This document shows positions 34,901 through 43,337 of a DNA stretch of 64,000 nucleotides, piece by piece. The notes under the pieces were generated by a model. That model saw only the letters and a list, made by a program, of their open reading frames with translations, had not been told where the DNA came from and searched no databases. Origin of the DNA: Paraescarpia echinospica (Eukaryota > Annelida > Polychaeta > Sabellida > Siboglinidae); NCBI GenBank assembly GCA_020002185.1, contig CM034544.1:3104445-3168444 (forward strand), in the 5' to 3' direction. How positions within the stretch are numbered: position 1 is the stretch's first letter; each line of letters starts with the position of its first letter. The position numbers were made by a program, and so were the translations under genes.

Positions 34901-37765
34901 GACAGCTACCTACATCAGCCATACTAGCACGAAACATTCTAACACTGTATGTGAGCATGATGAGACACAGCAAGTGTGGAGTGCCATGTATCTGATACTT
35001 GGACAGCTACCTGCATCAGCCATACTAGCACGAAACATTCTAACGCTGTATGTGAGCATGATGAGACACAGCAAGTGTGGAGTGCCATGTATCTGATACT
35101 TGGACAGCTACCTGCATCAGCCATACTAGCACGAAACATTCTAACGCTGTATGTGAGCATGGTGAGACCAAGCAAGTGTGGAGTGCCATGTATCTAATAC
35201 TTGGACAGCTACCTACATCAGCCATACTAGCACGAAACATTCTAACACTGTATGTGAGCATGGTGAGACCAAGCAAGTGTGGAGTGCCATGTATCTGATA
35301 CTTGGACAGCTACCTACATCAGCCATACTAGCACGAAACATTCTAACACTGTATGTGAGCATGATGAGACACAGCAAGTGTGGAGTGCCATGTATCTGAT
35401 ACTTGGACAGCTACCTACATCAGCCATACTAGCACGAAACATTCTAACGCTGTATGTGAGCATGATGAGACACAGCAAGTGTGGAGTGCCATGTATCTGA
35501 TACTTGGACAGCTACCTACATCAGCCTTACTAGCACGAAACATTCTAACGCTGTATGTGAGCATGATGAGACACAGCAAGTGTGGAGTGCCATGTATCTG
35601 ATACATGGACAGCTACCTACATCAGCCTTACTAGCACGAAACATTCTAACGCTGTATGTGAGCATGATGAGACACAGCAAGTGTGGAGTGCCATGTATCT
35701 GATACTTGGACACCTACCTACATCAGCCTTACTAGCACGGAACATTCTAACGCTGTATGTGAGCATGATGAGACACAGCAAGTGCGGAGTGCCATTTGTA
35801 TCTGATACTTGGACAGCTACCTACATCAGCCTTACTAGCACGGAACATTCTAACGCTGTATGTGAGCATGATGAGACACAGCAAGTGTGGAGTGCCATGT
35901 ATCTGATACGTGGACAGCTACCTACATCAGCCATACTAGCACGAAACATTCTAACGTTGTATGTGAGCATGATGAGACACAGCAAGTGCGGAGTGCCATT
36001 TGTATCTGATACTTGGACAGCTACCTACATCAGCCATACTAGCACGGAACATTCTAACGCTGTATGTGAGCATGATGAGACCCAGCAAGTGTGGAGTGCC
36101 ATGTATCTGATACTTGGACAGCTACCTACATCAGCCATACTGGCACGAAACATTCTAACACTGTATGTGAGCATGATGAGACCCAGCAAGTGTGGATTGC
36201 CATGTATCTGATACTTGGACAGCTACCTACATCAGCCATACTAGCACGAAACATTCTAACGCTGTATGTGAGCATGATGAGACACAGCAAGTGTGGAGTG
36301 CCATGTATCTAATACTTGGACACCTACCTACATCAGCCATACTAGCACGAAACATTCTAACACTGTATGTGAGCATGATGAGACCCAGCAAGTGTGGAGT
36401 GCCATGTATCTGATACTTGGACAGCTACCTACATCAGCCATACTAGCACGAAACATTCTAACGCTGTATGTGAGCATGATGAGACACAGCAAGTGTGGAG
36501 TGCCATGTATCTAATACTTGGACAGCTACCTACATCAGCCATACTAGCACGAAACATTCTAACGTTGTATGTGAGCATGATGAGAGACCCAGCAAGTGTG
36601 GAGTGCCATGTATCTGATACTTGGACAGCTACCTGCGTCAGCCATACTAGCACGAAACATTCTAACACTGTATGTGAGCATGATGAGACCCAGCAAGTGT
36701 GGAGTGCCATGTATCTGATACTTGGACAGCTACCTACATCAGCCATACTAGCACGAAACATTCTAACGCTGTATGTGAGCATGACCATAGACCCAGCAAA
36801 TGTAGAGTGCCAGGTCATCCAGCGCCAGCTAGCGGTCAAAGACCATGCCTCCAAGACCTGGATTGTGACAGTTAAAGAGTTGCTCCAGAATGACAACTTG
36901 CCATCATCCTATGAGCTCTGTAACAACCCACCCTCTGAGAGACATACACTGAAAACGAACATAACTTGTGTTACATTCGAACACTTAAGAGAGGAGACTC
37001 GCAGGAAAGTTACATTTCTACATTTAAACACATTCAAGTGCAAACCAGGCTCATTACATCCAGTCTGGGGCACTGTGAGAGATTCACCGCATGATATTAT
37101 GAGAGACTGTACTAAGGTGCGTGTGTTGGCAGGACAATACTGGCTCCAGGCTGACGTAGCCAAACAGTCTGGTGGCTCGCTGACCTGTCAGCTGTGTCAC
37201 CAAGGCTGCGAGGACTTATCACACTGCCTCTTAAGCAGTATTGCCCTGTACCCTGAACGAACCAAGTTCATGAACAACCTGGGGAACATTCTACCCATGT
37301 TAAATTACCCTGTGATTCGAAGTTATGGGGAACAAATAATTAAACTTTTGATGGACTGTGTTATGGGGTGTATGCCACTGCTTTCGATACAAGGTGGACT
37401 ACATGATCAACTAGAGACCTTAACCAGAGTCTATATCTACTCAATACACACTAATAGGTCGATCCAACTAGGACGCCGTGCCAATCCAGTGAAGTCCTGA
37501 GGGGTTCTTCTTATAGGGAAGGGATTTACTACAACAAGGAACAAGTGTGTGAATTTTGTAAAAATAATTTCTCAAAAATACGACGAAACAAGAAGTCTAA
37601 CTGGGGCATGACCCCCTTGGCCTTACCATGAAAGCCGTACGCCCCTAGAGCTACGGCGATCAGTCCACATATACCGGCGATTCGCGTGATTACTCCGGCA
37701 GCACTTGCAGATTGCACCGTATCGAAGTCTTTGTGGTCCAACAACTTGTCGTCGGCCGTTGACAT
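13849..37765 (-). CDS. TMEM256: TMEM256-like (DUF423 family) membrane protein, four exons
   Basis: Four minus-strand exons join in frame: 37765-37627, 18653-18616, 16851-16771 and 13992-13849. They give 133 residues (human TMEM256 is 113). All junctions have GT/AG sites and compatible phases (1, 0, 0). Family hallmarks in order are the first membrane helix ending GAYGFHV (usual GAxGxHG), TANQYHFMHTLALL, a helix with FVFCGSSY, and VVTPYGGLTLMLAWLAMAL before the stop. The product should be a small multi-pass membrane protein of unknown biochemical role. The start chosen is the Met of MSTADD; an in-frame Met 12 codons upstream (37801) would give 145. Intron 1 is about 19 kb and holds LINE-B with its satellite and a 51-bp array. 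Introns 2 and 3 carry a hAT-like and a mariner element. The frame is intact, so the gene is probably functional. Confidence 0.9.
14619..15609 (-). mobile_element. Deleted Tc1/mariner-type element
   Basis: The minus-strand frame from 15,479 reads MTLTIEQKTKIVEFYLETK, a GRPETVRTVENV linker and a second helix-turn-helix (SRR-type: SLRRRSQELGLTRATTHRIL). It then shifts frame near 15,045 into APHSPDLTPLDFFLWGYAKD and ends at 14,801. The middle of the catalytic domain, with the first two catalytic aspartates (SDEA and QDGA regions), is missing, roughly 150 residues. The third acidic residue, in SPDLTPLDFF, is kept. AAAAAAACACCCTGAT at 14,619-14,634 and its inverse at 15,592-15,609 look like the terminal repeats. 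It cannot make active transposase. It lies in intron 3 of the TMEM256-like gene, in the same orientation. Confidence 0.85.
15651..15860. repeat. 105-bp direct duplication
   Basis: Two nearly identical 105-bp units, each from TTGATTACTGCTATACGTTC to CTTCCATCCAATG, followed by the first 16 bases of a third (15,861). They sit immediately beyond the mariner end, in intron 3. Confidence 0.9.
16771..16851 (-). CDS. TMEM256: TMEM256-like exon 3 (81 bp)
   Basis: Acceptor TTTCTTTGCAG, donor GTGAGT (16,770). Encodes 27 codons, IFQTANQYHFMHTLALL then AAPLTRRPMV, the most conserved block of the family. Confidence 0.92.
16923..17936. mobile_element. hAT-like non-autonomous element
   Basis: The left end CAGGGTTGG (16,923) is matched by CCAACCCTG at 17,936, the type of end seen in hAT elements. 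Eight bases outside each end (TATTCAGC and TACTAAAC) agree at 5 of 8 positions, consistent with an old 8-bp target duplication but not proof. Near the left end is a 28-bp tandem repeat, about 4 copies (16,939-17,046), of a palindromic GGCAGAAAGGTATTTCTGCC unit. Related GAAAGGTATTTCTGCC units lie near the right end (17,855-17,900). No transposase frame. Located in intron 2. Confidence 0.6.
18616..18653 (-). CDS. TMEM256: TMEM256-like exon 2 (38 bp)
   Basis: A micro-sized exon with acceptor CCCTTGTTCCAG and donor GTAAG (18,615-18,611). It reads LDDKSIPAERKV and completes the split codon from exon 1 as Val. It fills the loop between the GAYGFH helix and the TANQYH motif, where homologues have a variable acidic and basic linker. 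Confidence 0.85.
18836..18893. repeat. AT-rich imperfect palindrome
   Basis: ATATAATATTATG, CCG, CATAATATAATATTATAT: the inner arms pair around a CCG loop and the outer part pairs with a small slip. In intron 1, about 200 bp from exon 2. Confidence 0.6.
18894..20321. other. Intron 1 sequence without recognisable gene
   Basis: AT-rich intron of the TMEM256-like gene. Apart from the inverted repeat at 19,379 nothing is evident. The patch at 19,760-19,780 is a short AT dinucleotide run. Confidence 0.5.
19379..19410. repeat. Perfect 15-bp inverted repeat
   Basis: CTTGACTAGTGTACA, a two-base AG loop, then its exact reverse complement. Possibly the centre of an eroded fold-back element. In intron 1. 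Confidence 0.85.
20322..21642. repeat. 51-bp tandem repeat, about 26 copies
   Basis: The unit is ACATGTAATAATACCTACAC, TGGGGGTGAGGGGGTACCGA, GTGGAAGTAGC (51 bp, 17 codons), so several frames stay open on both strands without being genes. Early units have AATAAT and later units CATCAT at bases 7-12. Each unit carries a G-rich TGGGGGTGAGGGGG core. Irregular, shortened units occur at 21,235-21,360. In intron 1. Confidence 0.95.
22340..36830 (+). repeat. 101-bp satellite, ~143 copies, derived from LINE-B coding sequence
   Basis: Consensus unit (101 bp) runs TACTTGGACAGCTACCTACA, TCAGCCATACTAGCACGAAA, CATTCTAACACTGTATGTGA, GCATGATGAGACACAGCAAG, TGTGGAGTGCCATGTATCTG, A. First TACTTGG at 22,351, last at 36,719. 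In the first frame it encodes the LINE peptide YLILGQLPTSAILARNILTL then YVSM. Since 101 is not a multiple of 3, each unit shifts frame and a stop (TGA or TAA after CCATGTATC) ends every run, so the many 73-codon frames are artefacts. Common variants are ACATC/GCATC/GCGTC, CATACT/CTTACT, GGTGAG/GATGAG and ACCAAG/ACACAG/ACCCAG. A few units are 103 bp. The array is in intron 1. Confidence 0.97.
24745..25005. repeat. Degenerate units inside the 101-bp array
   Basis: About 2.5 units with many single-base indels and substitutions (for example CCGCTGCGCGGATACGTACC) among neighbours that are more than 90% alike. It looks like uncorrected long-read error or a patch that escaped homogenisation. Confidence 0.7.
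36785..37500 (+). pseudogene. LINE-B ORF2 C-terminus, unexpanded part
   Basis: About 238 codons read without a stop from the last repeat unit to TGA at 37,498-37,500. Visible blocks are RQLAVKDHASKTWIVTVKEL, NDNLPSSYELCNNPPSE, VLAGQYWLQADVAK and the CxxC...H knuckle. No catalytic reverse-transcriptase motif lies here, as those are upstream in a full element. The open frame through this part suggests the insertion is not very old. Confidence 0.8.
37627..37765 (-). CDS. TMEM256: TMEM256-like exon 1
   Basis: Encodes MSTADDKLLD and the first helix (ITRIAGICGLIAVALGAYGF). Donor GTAAGG begins at 37,626, leaving phase 1. The next 126 bases downstream are all that separate it from the end of the LINE-B ORF. 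The region upstream (37,766-38,000) has no TATA box. Confidence 0.9.
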
Positions 37766-37801
37766 AGCTAACTTCATTTTTAAGACAATGATTCTTCGCA
37801 C

Positions 37802-38516
37802 ACAAACAAAAAATAAACTCGTGATATTCTTCTCTGCACGGTGGCACCCTCAAGTGAAATACCAAGAACTATCCGTAGGGAGAGGTGATTATTTCATTAT
37901 TAGCCAGTTCTCGTAGTCGGCATACGGCGCCACTGTTACAGGTACTGTGCAATTTAGCGCCAGAAGTAACCGATTAATAGTATAAATTTGTACATTTTTG
38001 TTTATGATGGCCGAAAAAAAGGTATGAATTTCGCAGCGCACTTATGCGATACTAGATGAGAAATTCGATGCGATGGACGATGCTATGCATGTGCGATGTT
38101 ATGTCGGATGCGATGGATGATGTGCGATGATCTATGCGCGATGGCCCTTATCTAGCTATAGTTAAGCCGACTTTGTTTATTCCTCATTTATTAATAATAA
38201 TAACGTGACTCTATTCCAGCCAGTCAATCACTGTGTCCATATAAAATAATAATGACACACAGATGAAACAGTATAGTTAACACATTATTCTAGAAAGAAA
38301 AGATGCATTGATACCCAGAGGGGTAGTTGTGCTATCGAAAGTGGTCCGGTCTGTATCCAGTCCAACCAGACACGTTGATTCGATTCATGGTGGCGAGGCA
38401 GGTAATTAACCTTCTCCCTGACATCAGATATTGACCGTCCCGCTTCGTCCTTTGCAAACACATGGTCGTCGTTCAAACTGTCGGGTAAATGATATTTCGT
38501 GGTTACAACAGTTAAC
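37802..38516. other. 5' flank of the TMEM256-like gene
   Basis: Probable promoter and 5' untranslated region of the minus-strand gene. A GATGCGATG-type low-complexity patch lies at 38,040-38,145. No TATA box or other clear element could be identified. Confidence 0.4.
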
Positions 38517-38706
38517 ACAGACCTGTAATCAGATAACTCATCAGCAGTAGGCCTTACACTAATCCGCATAGTTCAAAACACAGACCTAATATCAGATAAC
38601 TCATCAGCAGTAGGCCCTACACTAATCCGCATAGTTCAAAACACAGACATAATATCAGATAACTTATCAGCAGTAGGCCCTACACTAATCCGCATAGTTC
38701 AAAACA
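38517..38706. repeat. 63-bp tandem repeat, 3 copies
   Basis: Three units of ACAGACCTAATATCAGATAA, CTCATCAGCAGTAGGCCCTA, CACTAATCCGCATAGTTCAA, AAC with few differences. In the 5' flank of the TMEM256-like gene. Confidence 0.92.
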
Positions 38707-39315
38707 CATGTTAAAATGGCGATAATAATCAACAATATTTTGATATATAAACTTGAAACACATCTATGGAAACAATTCAGCCACGCTGCAATTATTACGC
38801 GAACATTATTCGTACACAAACAGCAACCATAGTTGATTCCCAAATAATCATATATACAGCTAAATAAACAAGGAAATAATTCGGTTATCGATGGTACAAT
38901 AATTGTCACGTGTGCATATACAACGCCAGCTCAGTGGGTGTTTCAACTGGATGGCTAACACCTATTTACTCTATAATATATACTATATTGATATTGTGTT
39001 TTGCCACGATATCATTAGCCTGCGTTAATGGCATGTATCTTAACAGGTGCTACATGCGGATATTAAAACAATACAAACTCGCATGAGGTATTCTTATGTT
39101 GCACAGTTTGTATTTTCCAATTTGCGTATCCCACTGATCTGGTGAAAACAACAGTGATGCAATGGCCGGTATGGGATCAGTTAATACTACTACTCTGCGT
39201 AATTAATCAAAGCCTTGATTATGACAGCAGCCCTTTATCTTTAACGTTACTGGTGAAATCGACGCCATAGGCGCACGGACCAATAATTTAACAAGAATGC
39301 CATCCAGAGAATTAA
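38707..39315. other. No gene; old dispersed-repeat piece
   Basis: Bases 38,755-38,840 (GGAAACAATTCAGCCACGCT, then a CGTACACAAAC block) resemble 11,003-11,060 and 62,204-62,270. Nothing else recognised. Confidence 0.4.
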
Positions 39316-39319
39316 CTCT

Positions 39320-40425
39320 AGATGTTAGGTGGACAAGGAAGCCCTTTGGCTTATCGAGAGTCCAACCCTTTTATCTATATATATCCAGCCCTTCTGAGGT
39401 ATGTGTGGATTTTATTTTAAAACATATTCACGCTACTAGCACCCACACAGTCATCAGATAATCTGTTCCATTCATTCACAGTCCTTTGTGAAAATGAGAA
39501 CTTTCTTACGTCTAATCTACACTGCTCCTTTACTAGTGTAACTTCATGTCCTCTAGTCTTTCTATATTTCTTAACTAAAAAAAACATATTTCTATCAATA
39601 TTTTCATAACCATTCAATATTTTAAGCACTTCTATCTGATCTCCTCTCAATCTCTTGGTCTCTAGTGTTGTTAAACCACATTTTTAGGCGTTTTTCATAA
39701 ATAAGATCCCTCAGTTTTGGTATCTCTTCAGTAGCACATTTACTCTCACTTCCTTTCGTCCCTTCTTCTTTCCTCCCATCACATTTTCTACTTTCCTCTC
39801 CCGTCCCTTTTCCCCGGCTACCTCCTTCACTACGGTCACTTTCTCCCCGTCACCTTCACGCCTGTCATGTTTTCTGTTTTTTTGCTGAACACTCTGTCTT
39901 CTTCCATCAGTCTTCTGTCTCACAGTCTTACCAACTGCCTCTGTGGTATCTATCTCTTCACCACCTGTATCGCTGTCGCGTCTCTCCTCGTTCTCTACAG
40001 TCTGACTACCTGTTGATCTTTCCCCACTGACTCGTTTTCTTTTCCTCTGCCGAACACTTTTCCTGCGTCCCTCTGTTTTCTCAATGTCTTTTTCCTTCAC
40101 ATCGGTCACCTTCCCTCCTCTCAGTCTCCTTTCTTCAATCTCCGTGTCACACTCTGCTCCTTCTGTGTTGTAGAATTCTCAACTCTCTCCGCGTCATCCC
40201 ACTCTGCTCCATCTATTTCTGTGTTGAGTCTCACCTCCATTTCCTTCACTATATCCGTCAACTTACACACCTCCTTCATCAGACATTCCACCCTCAAACA
40301 CCCCATACACCGAAAGGTGAATCCGGCATCTTTGGTCTCTGCCCATGATTTTGGACAGCCAGACAACGCAAAATCCACCCAGCTCTGGCAGTCGTTGCAA
40401 ACTAATGAACGGACACGTACCCTTT
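39320..40425 (-). mobile_element. LINE-A copy with ORF1 joined to the end of ORF2
   Basis: Minus strand. The 5' part (40,425 to about 39,750) encodes LINE ORF1: CNDCQSW, SGCPKSWAETKDAGFTFRC and CMGC form a PHD-like zinc-finger half, followed by a charged helical stretch (MKEVCKLTDIVKEMEVRLN) and a Lys/Arg/Glu-rich tail with a frameshift near 40,115. At about 39,740 it passes directly into the ORF2 C-terminus: EIPKLRDLIYEKRLK, LRGDQIEVLKILNGYEN, TRGHEVTLVKEQCRLDVRKF and TVNEWNRL. Endonuclease and reverse-transcriptase domains are absent. The 3' tail matches that of the copy at 2.6 kb. It is an internally deleted, non-coding copy. Confidence 0.8.
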
Positions 40426-41000
40426 CATAACAACTAAATCTAAATCATATATGATATACTCACGTTAGGATTGTCACGTCAGTTGTTGCACCTTTCGTGA
40501 ACAGGTACACTAAGTACGCTAGGTTCGTACTTAACATAACTCGGGTCATGTTCAAATGTCCTCTCGCGAGAAAGAGCGAGGATGCGTTTGCCCCCAGCTC
40601 TGGCTGTTCGTATCCTTGGGGCAGTGACATAACATGCAGGACTCGATGTTCCTTGCCTTTGTCGTGCTTCCTTTTCACTGTAGACATAACACATCAGTTT
40701 TCTTGTAGAAGTTACCTTTCCAGATGTTGGGGATCTCCGAATCAGCGTGACGAACGGGTTCTCTGGGCGTCAAGCGTTACGCAACAATTAAAAACGAAAA
40801 CGTGTTAGCTCGCTTGGCGGTCAAGATAAGATTGGTAGCAATAATTGCAGTGTCAGTTGCAAACATAAGCGCGTGTTTTCTAGTGTGTTGAGGTAAACAC
40901 ACACATAATATATAATAGTGACGTTCTGTCTTATACTATGTTGGTACCGCCATTGCGCTTACCCCATCATCAGAACGAAGGTTCTGGCAGCAGCTAATTA
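40426..41000. other. No recognised gene
   Basis: Open stretches on both strands (40,460-40,808) have no recognisable domain. May include more of the LINE-A 5' region. Confidence 0.4.
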
Positions 41001-41150
41001 TGCCCCCACAGGGGGTTTCCCTTTACATACATGCATGTTTATGCTTCCGTGTAAAAACGAACAAGACCTGTAATGAAAGAAGCTGGCAACGTAAGCCTGA
41101 GCGGACTCGAACCCCGATCGACAACCCGCTGAGCTACCGCCTCCTCCCCT
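41000..41150 (-). repeat. tRNA-derived SINE-like sequence
   Basis: On the minus strand an A-box (TAGCTCAGCGGG, 41,136-41,125) is followed after only 11 bases by a B-box (GGTTCGAGTCC, 41,113-41,103). A real tRNA has about three times that spacing, so the anticodon arm is gone. The body continues to about 41,000 (CCCCCTGTGGGGGCATAATT). The boxes together with an unrelated 3' body suggest a SINE rather than a tRNA gene. Confidence 0.55.
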
Positions 41151-42029
41151 CGCCCTACAGTCACTGTGACTATTAAAAGTACAGAAACATGGACTATTTT
41201 GGTAACATTATTTATTACTAATTATGCATGCCTTTATTTTACCTGTGAACAACGAATCAATACAGATATGCAAGGAATGTAACATCGATGTGTGCATAAT
41301 AGTTTATAATAGATAATAACAGATAGGAAAGTCTTTTTTGAAAACGAATGCACTTTTAGGAGAGGTGTACAAACCACCGTTGCGAAGCGATACAAGAGGT
41401 GGGGGTGTTAGAAATTCAAAATTTTGCTAGATGTTCTTTAAGGATGGTCTTTTGGAGCATCCTGCAATTTATAAAAGTGTGTTTAGATTTGCAAATCAGT
41501 AGCGCAGTGTAGTTGATTTGAAAGGAACAAACAAAGCACCATAACCTCAGGAAAATAAATGTTGTACAGGGAGCCTCATTATTAAGGTTACCCTCAGAAC
41601 TGGGACAAGGTGACCCGAATGGCGAGGTGATCGTATTATGGTAGTGACTATTTTAGTAGTGTATGGTGCAGCTGGTTATCCTATGGAGGGCCCGCGAGCG
41701 GCGATTTTGTTTCCGCCATTTCGTATCCCGTCATTTCACATATTTTGTATACTCTACAGGTACACTAATAATTTTCGTGACTGTATTACCAAAATGACCT
41801 AACGCGAAGTTCGATTGTATCCCTAAAAATCTAGGCATTACGTCACGGCACTATTCATAACGTTGCCACTGAAGATGGTGTGTTTTCCCATTCCCGAATG
41901 CACACATTGAGATTTCTATAGAGAACCCGGCCGGGGGAAACATCACAAAGTGAACAAAGATCACTGTATATATGCTATCTAGTAAGCTTCGCTAATATCA
42001 AGCATACCAACTTGTGGGGTTTGCAGCTG
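41151..42029. other. No recognised gene
   Basis: Intergenic. 41,580-41,825 carries AGGTGATCGTATTAT and CGCGAAGTTCGATTGTAT phrases related to the end of the 102-bp array at 11.7 kb. Confidence 0.4.
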
Positions 42030-42040
42030 CTGTAAAAAAC

Positions 42041-42820
42041 TGTATGCGCCCCTGTCACATACACCTTTCTGTGCAAAGCAACGATACAAGACCAATGTTG
42101 ATTGAACCAGGCCAACTTAATGACATTTATTCACTAACACATATTAAACAACACCATATATACATAAAACCACACCATATATACATACATCAATACACAG
42201 CAAGCATGCCGGCCCCAACAGCATTGTTAAGCAATACCTACAATTTCTAAGCATATAACTTCCGAGACATCTACTTACTAACATGACTAACTACATGACT
42301 GCACTATACTTCCCACTACCACCGTAACGGTGGGGGTCACTCCGCCCCGCCCTTATAATGAAAGCGCCAATTAAAAAGCTTCTGAACCAACCAGTAAAGT
42401 GATATAGGGAGGAGGGTGGGCAAAACAACGATACCAAATATAACTAAATCGACATAAAAACAGCACACAGAATCTTGGTGATTGGCGAGCCAATAGTATA
42501 CACTGAATCAAACCAAACCAGAGAATGAGGCTGAATTTCCTTTGTGGCTGGCCTATATAGCCCCTATCACTCCTTTACATATTCCTCCGCGTTGGTCTCA
42601 GCTTGATCACTAGGGAAACTCCAGGCCTATCTACTAGGGGGCGCTACCATCTGCACCTTTACTATAAATATTGCATCGCTGCCTCACACAAAATCAATGT
42701 ATGCGCCCCTGTGACATACACCTTTCTGTGCAAAGCAACGATACAAGACCAATGTTGATTGAACCAGGCCAACTTAATGACATTTATTCACTAACACATA
42801 TTAAACAACACCATATATAC
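42041..42820. mobile_element. 780-bp element with 123-bp terminal direct repeats and 11-bp target duplication
   Basis: TGTATGCGCCCCTGT opens a 123-bp repeat at 42,041-42,163, which recurs at 42,698-42,820 with a single mismatch. The flanks are CTGTAAAAAAC at 42,030-42,040 and again at 42,821-42,831, a perfect 11-bp duplication. The interior (535 bp) encodes nothing recognisable. Terminal direct repeats suggest an LTR-type miniature (TRIM) element, but LTR insertions make 4-6 bp duplications and usually end in CA, and this repeat ends in AC. Penelope-like elements make longer, variable duplications and can carry terminal direct repeats. The near identity of the two ends indicates a recent insertion. 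Confidence 0.8.
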
Positions 42821-43320
42821 CTGTAAAAAACTTTATCCTTTCATCAGTAAGATCTGAAACAAACCTTGCTCTCGCTTCCAAGTTGATCATCGCCACAACT
42901 GTCGTGGTGCGCATGAGAAGTCATCGCATTAAAATTGCATTCTGGGTTAATTACCATTTTAACTATTTTAGAGAAAGTGTACGTACTATATAAACATTTA
43001 CCTATTTGATCACACTTGCTACCATCTATATACATATCATTTTGGTATTTGATGTGTTATTCGATAAGTAATATTATTATGCTTTTACAAGTATTGGTCG
43101 CTATGTCCCACCAGCGGAATAATAAACGTTTGGCACGGGGATATAATGTTTCATCTTTTGCGCCGTTTTACCTTAAATTTAATATTACGTTAAACACATT
43201 TATGTTGAGTTTAGGAATGTTATGTATTGTGCTAGTGTATGTGACATGTTGATTCGCAGAAATGTATCTACAAAAGACGGACGAGCTCAGCATGGTACTG
43301 CAGGGTCTCACATTCATTCG

Positions 43321-43337
43321 TTAATGTTCTGAAACCG
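43321..43337 (-). CDS. Possible terminal exon of the Death-domain gene
   Basis: A pyrimidine-rich acceptor (TTCTCCTTCTTCTT ... CGCTTCAG) about 200 bp downstream of the Death-domain exon. In the matching phase it adds only AVSEH and a TAA stop (43,323-43,321). Proteins that end right after a Death domain are common. The short length makes this tentative. Confidence 0.3.

Larger units (their letters stand above)
22059..37545 (+). mobile_element. LINE-B 3' fragment split by internal satellite expansion
   Basis: A 5'-truncated non-LTR retrotransposon in intron 1, antisense to the TMEM256-like gene. The left part (22,059-22,430) reads LMGAGVYGLNGLHIRTN, SRLLYGLQVLPLLKGDKDAL and then YLILGQLPASAILARN. 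The right part (36,785-37,500) continues DPANVECQVIQRQLAVKDHA and reaches the C-terminal VLAGQYWLQADVAK and TCQLCHQGCEDLSHCLL knuckle, then TGA. Between them lie about 143 copies of one internal segment. In related elements the peptide YLILGQLP...TLYVSM...VECxV occurs once. The last cysteine expected in the zinc knuckle is Ser here. The right part is open from 36,394 to the stop at 37,500. Exact clade not assigned. Confidence 0.85.

Noticed and set aside
22432..36800. More than a hundred 73- to 209-codon reading frames on both strands
   Set aside because: They are frame shadows of the 101-bp satellite, always ending at the same stop in the unit, and have no start or splice context of their own.
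22340..36830. CRISPR-like array
   Set aside because: The sequence is eukaryotic, the 101-bp units are contiguous with no unique spacers, and the unit encodes LINE peptide.
39711..40109. Independent Lys/Glu-rich nuclear protein gene
   Set aside because: It follows the LINE ORF1 PHD-like segment and leads into the LINE ORF2 end, so it is part of the LINE-A copy.
41086..41160. tRNA gene on the minus strand
   Set aside because: The A- and B-boxes are only 11 bases apart, so no anticodon arm can form. Treated as SINE-like.
42041..42820. Ordinary LTR retrotransposon
   Set aside because: No coding, repeats do not end in CA, and the target duplication is 11 bp rather than 4-6 bp. Left as unclassified.
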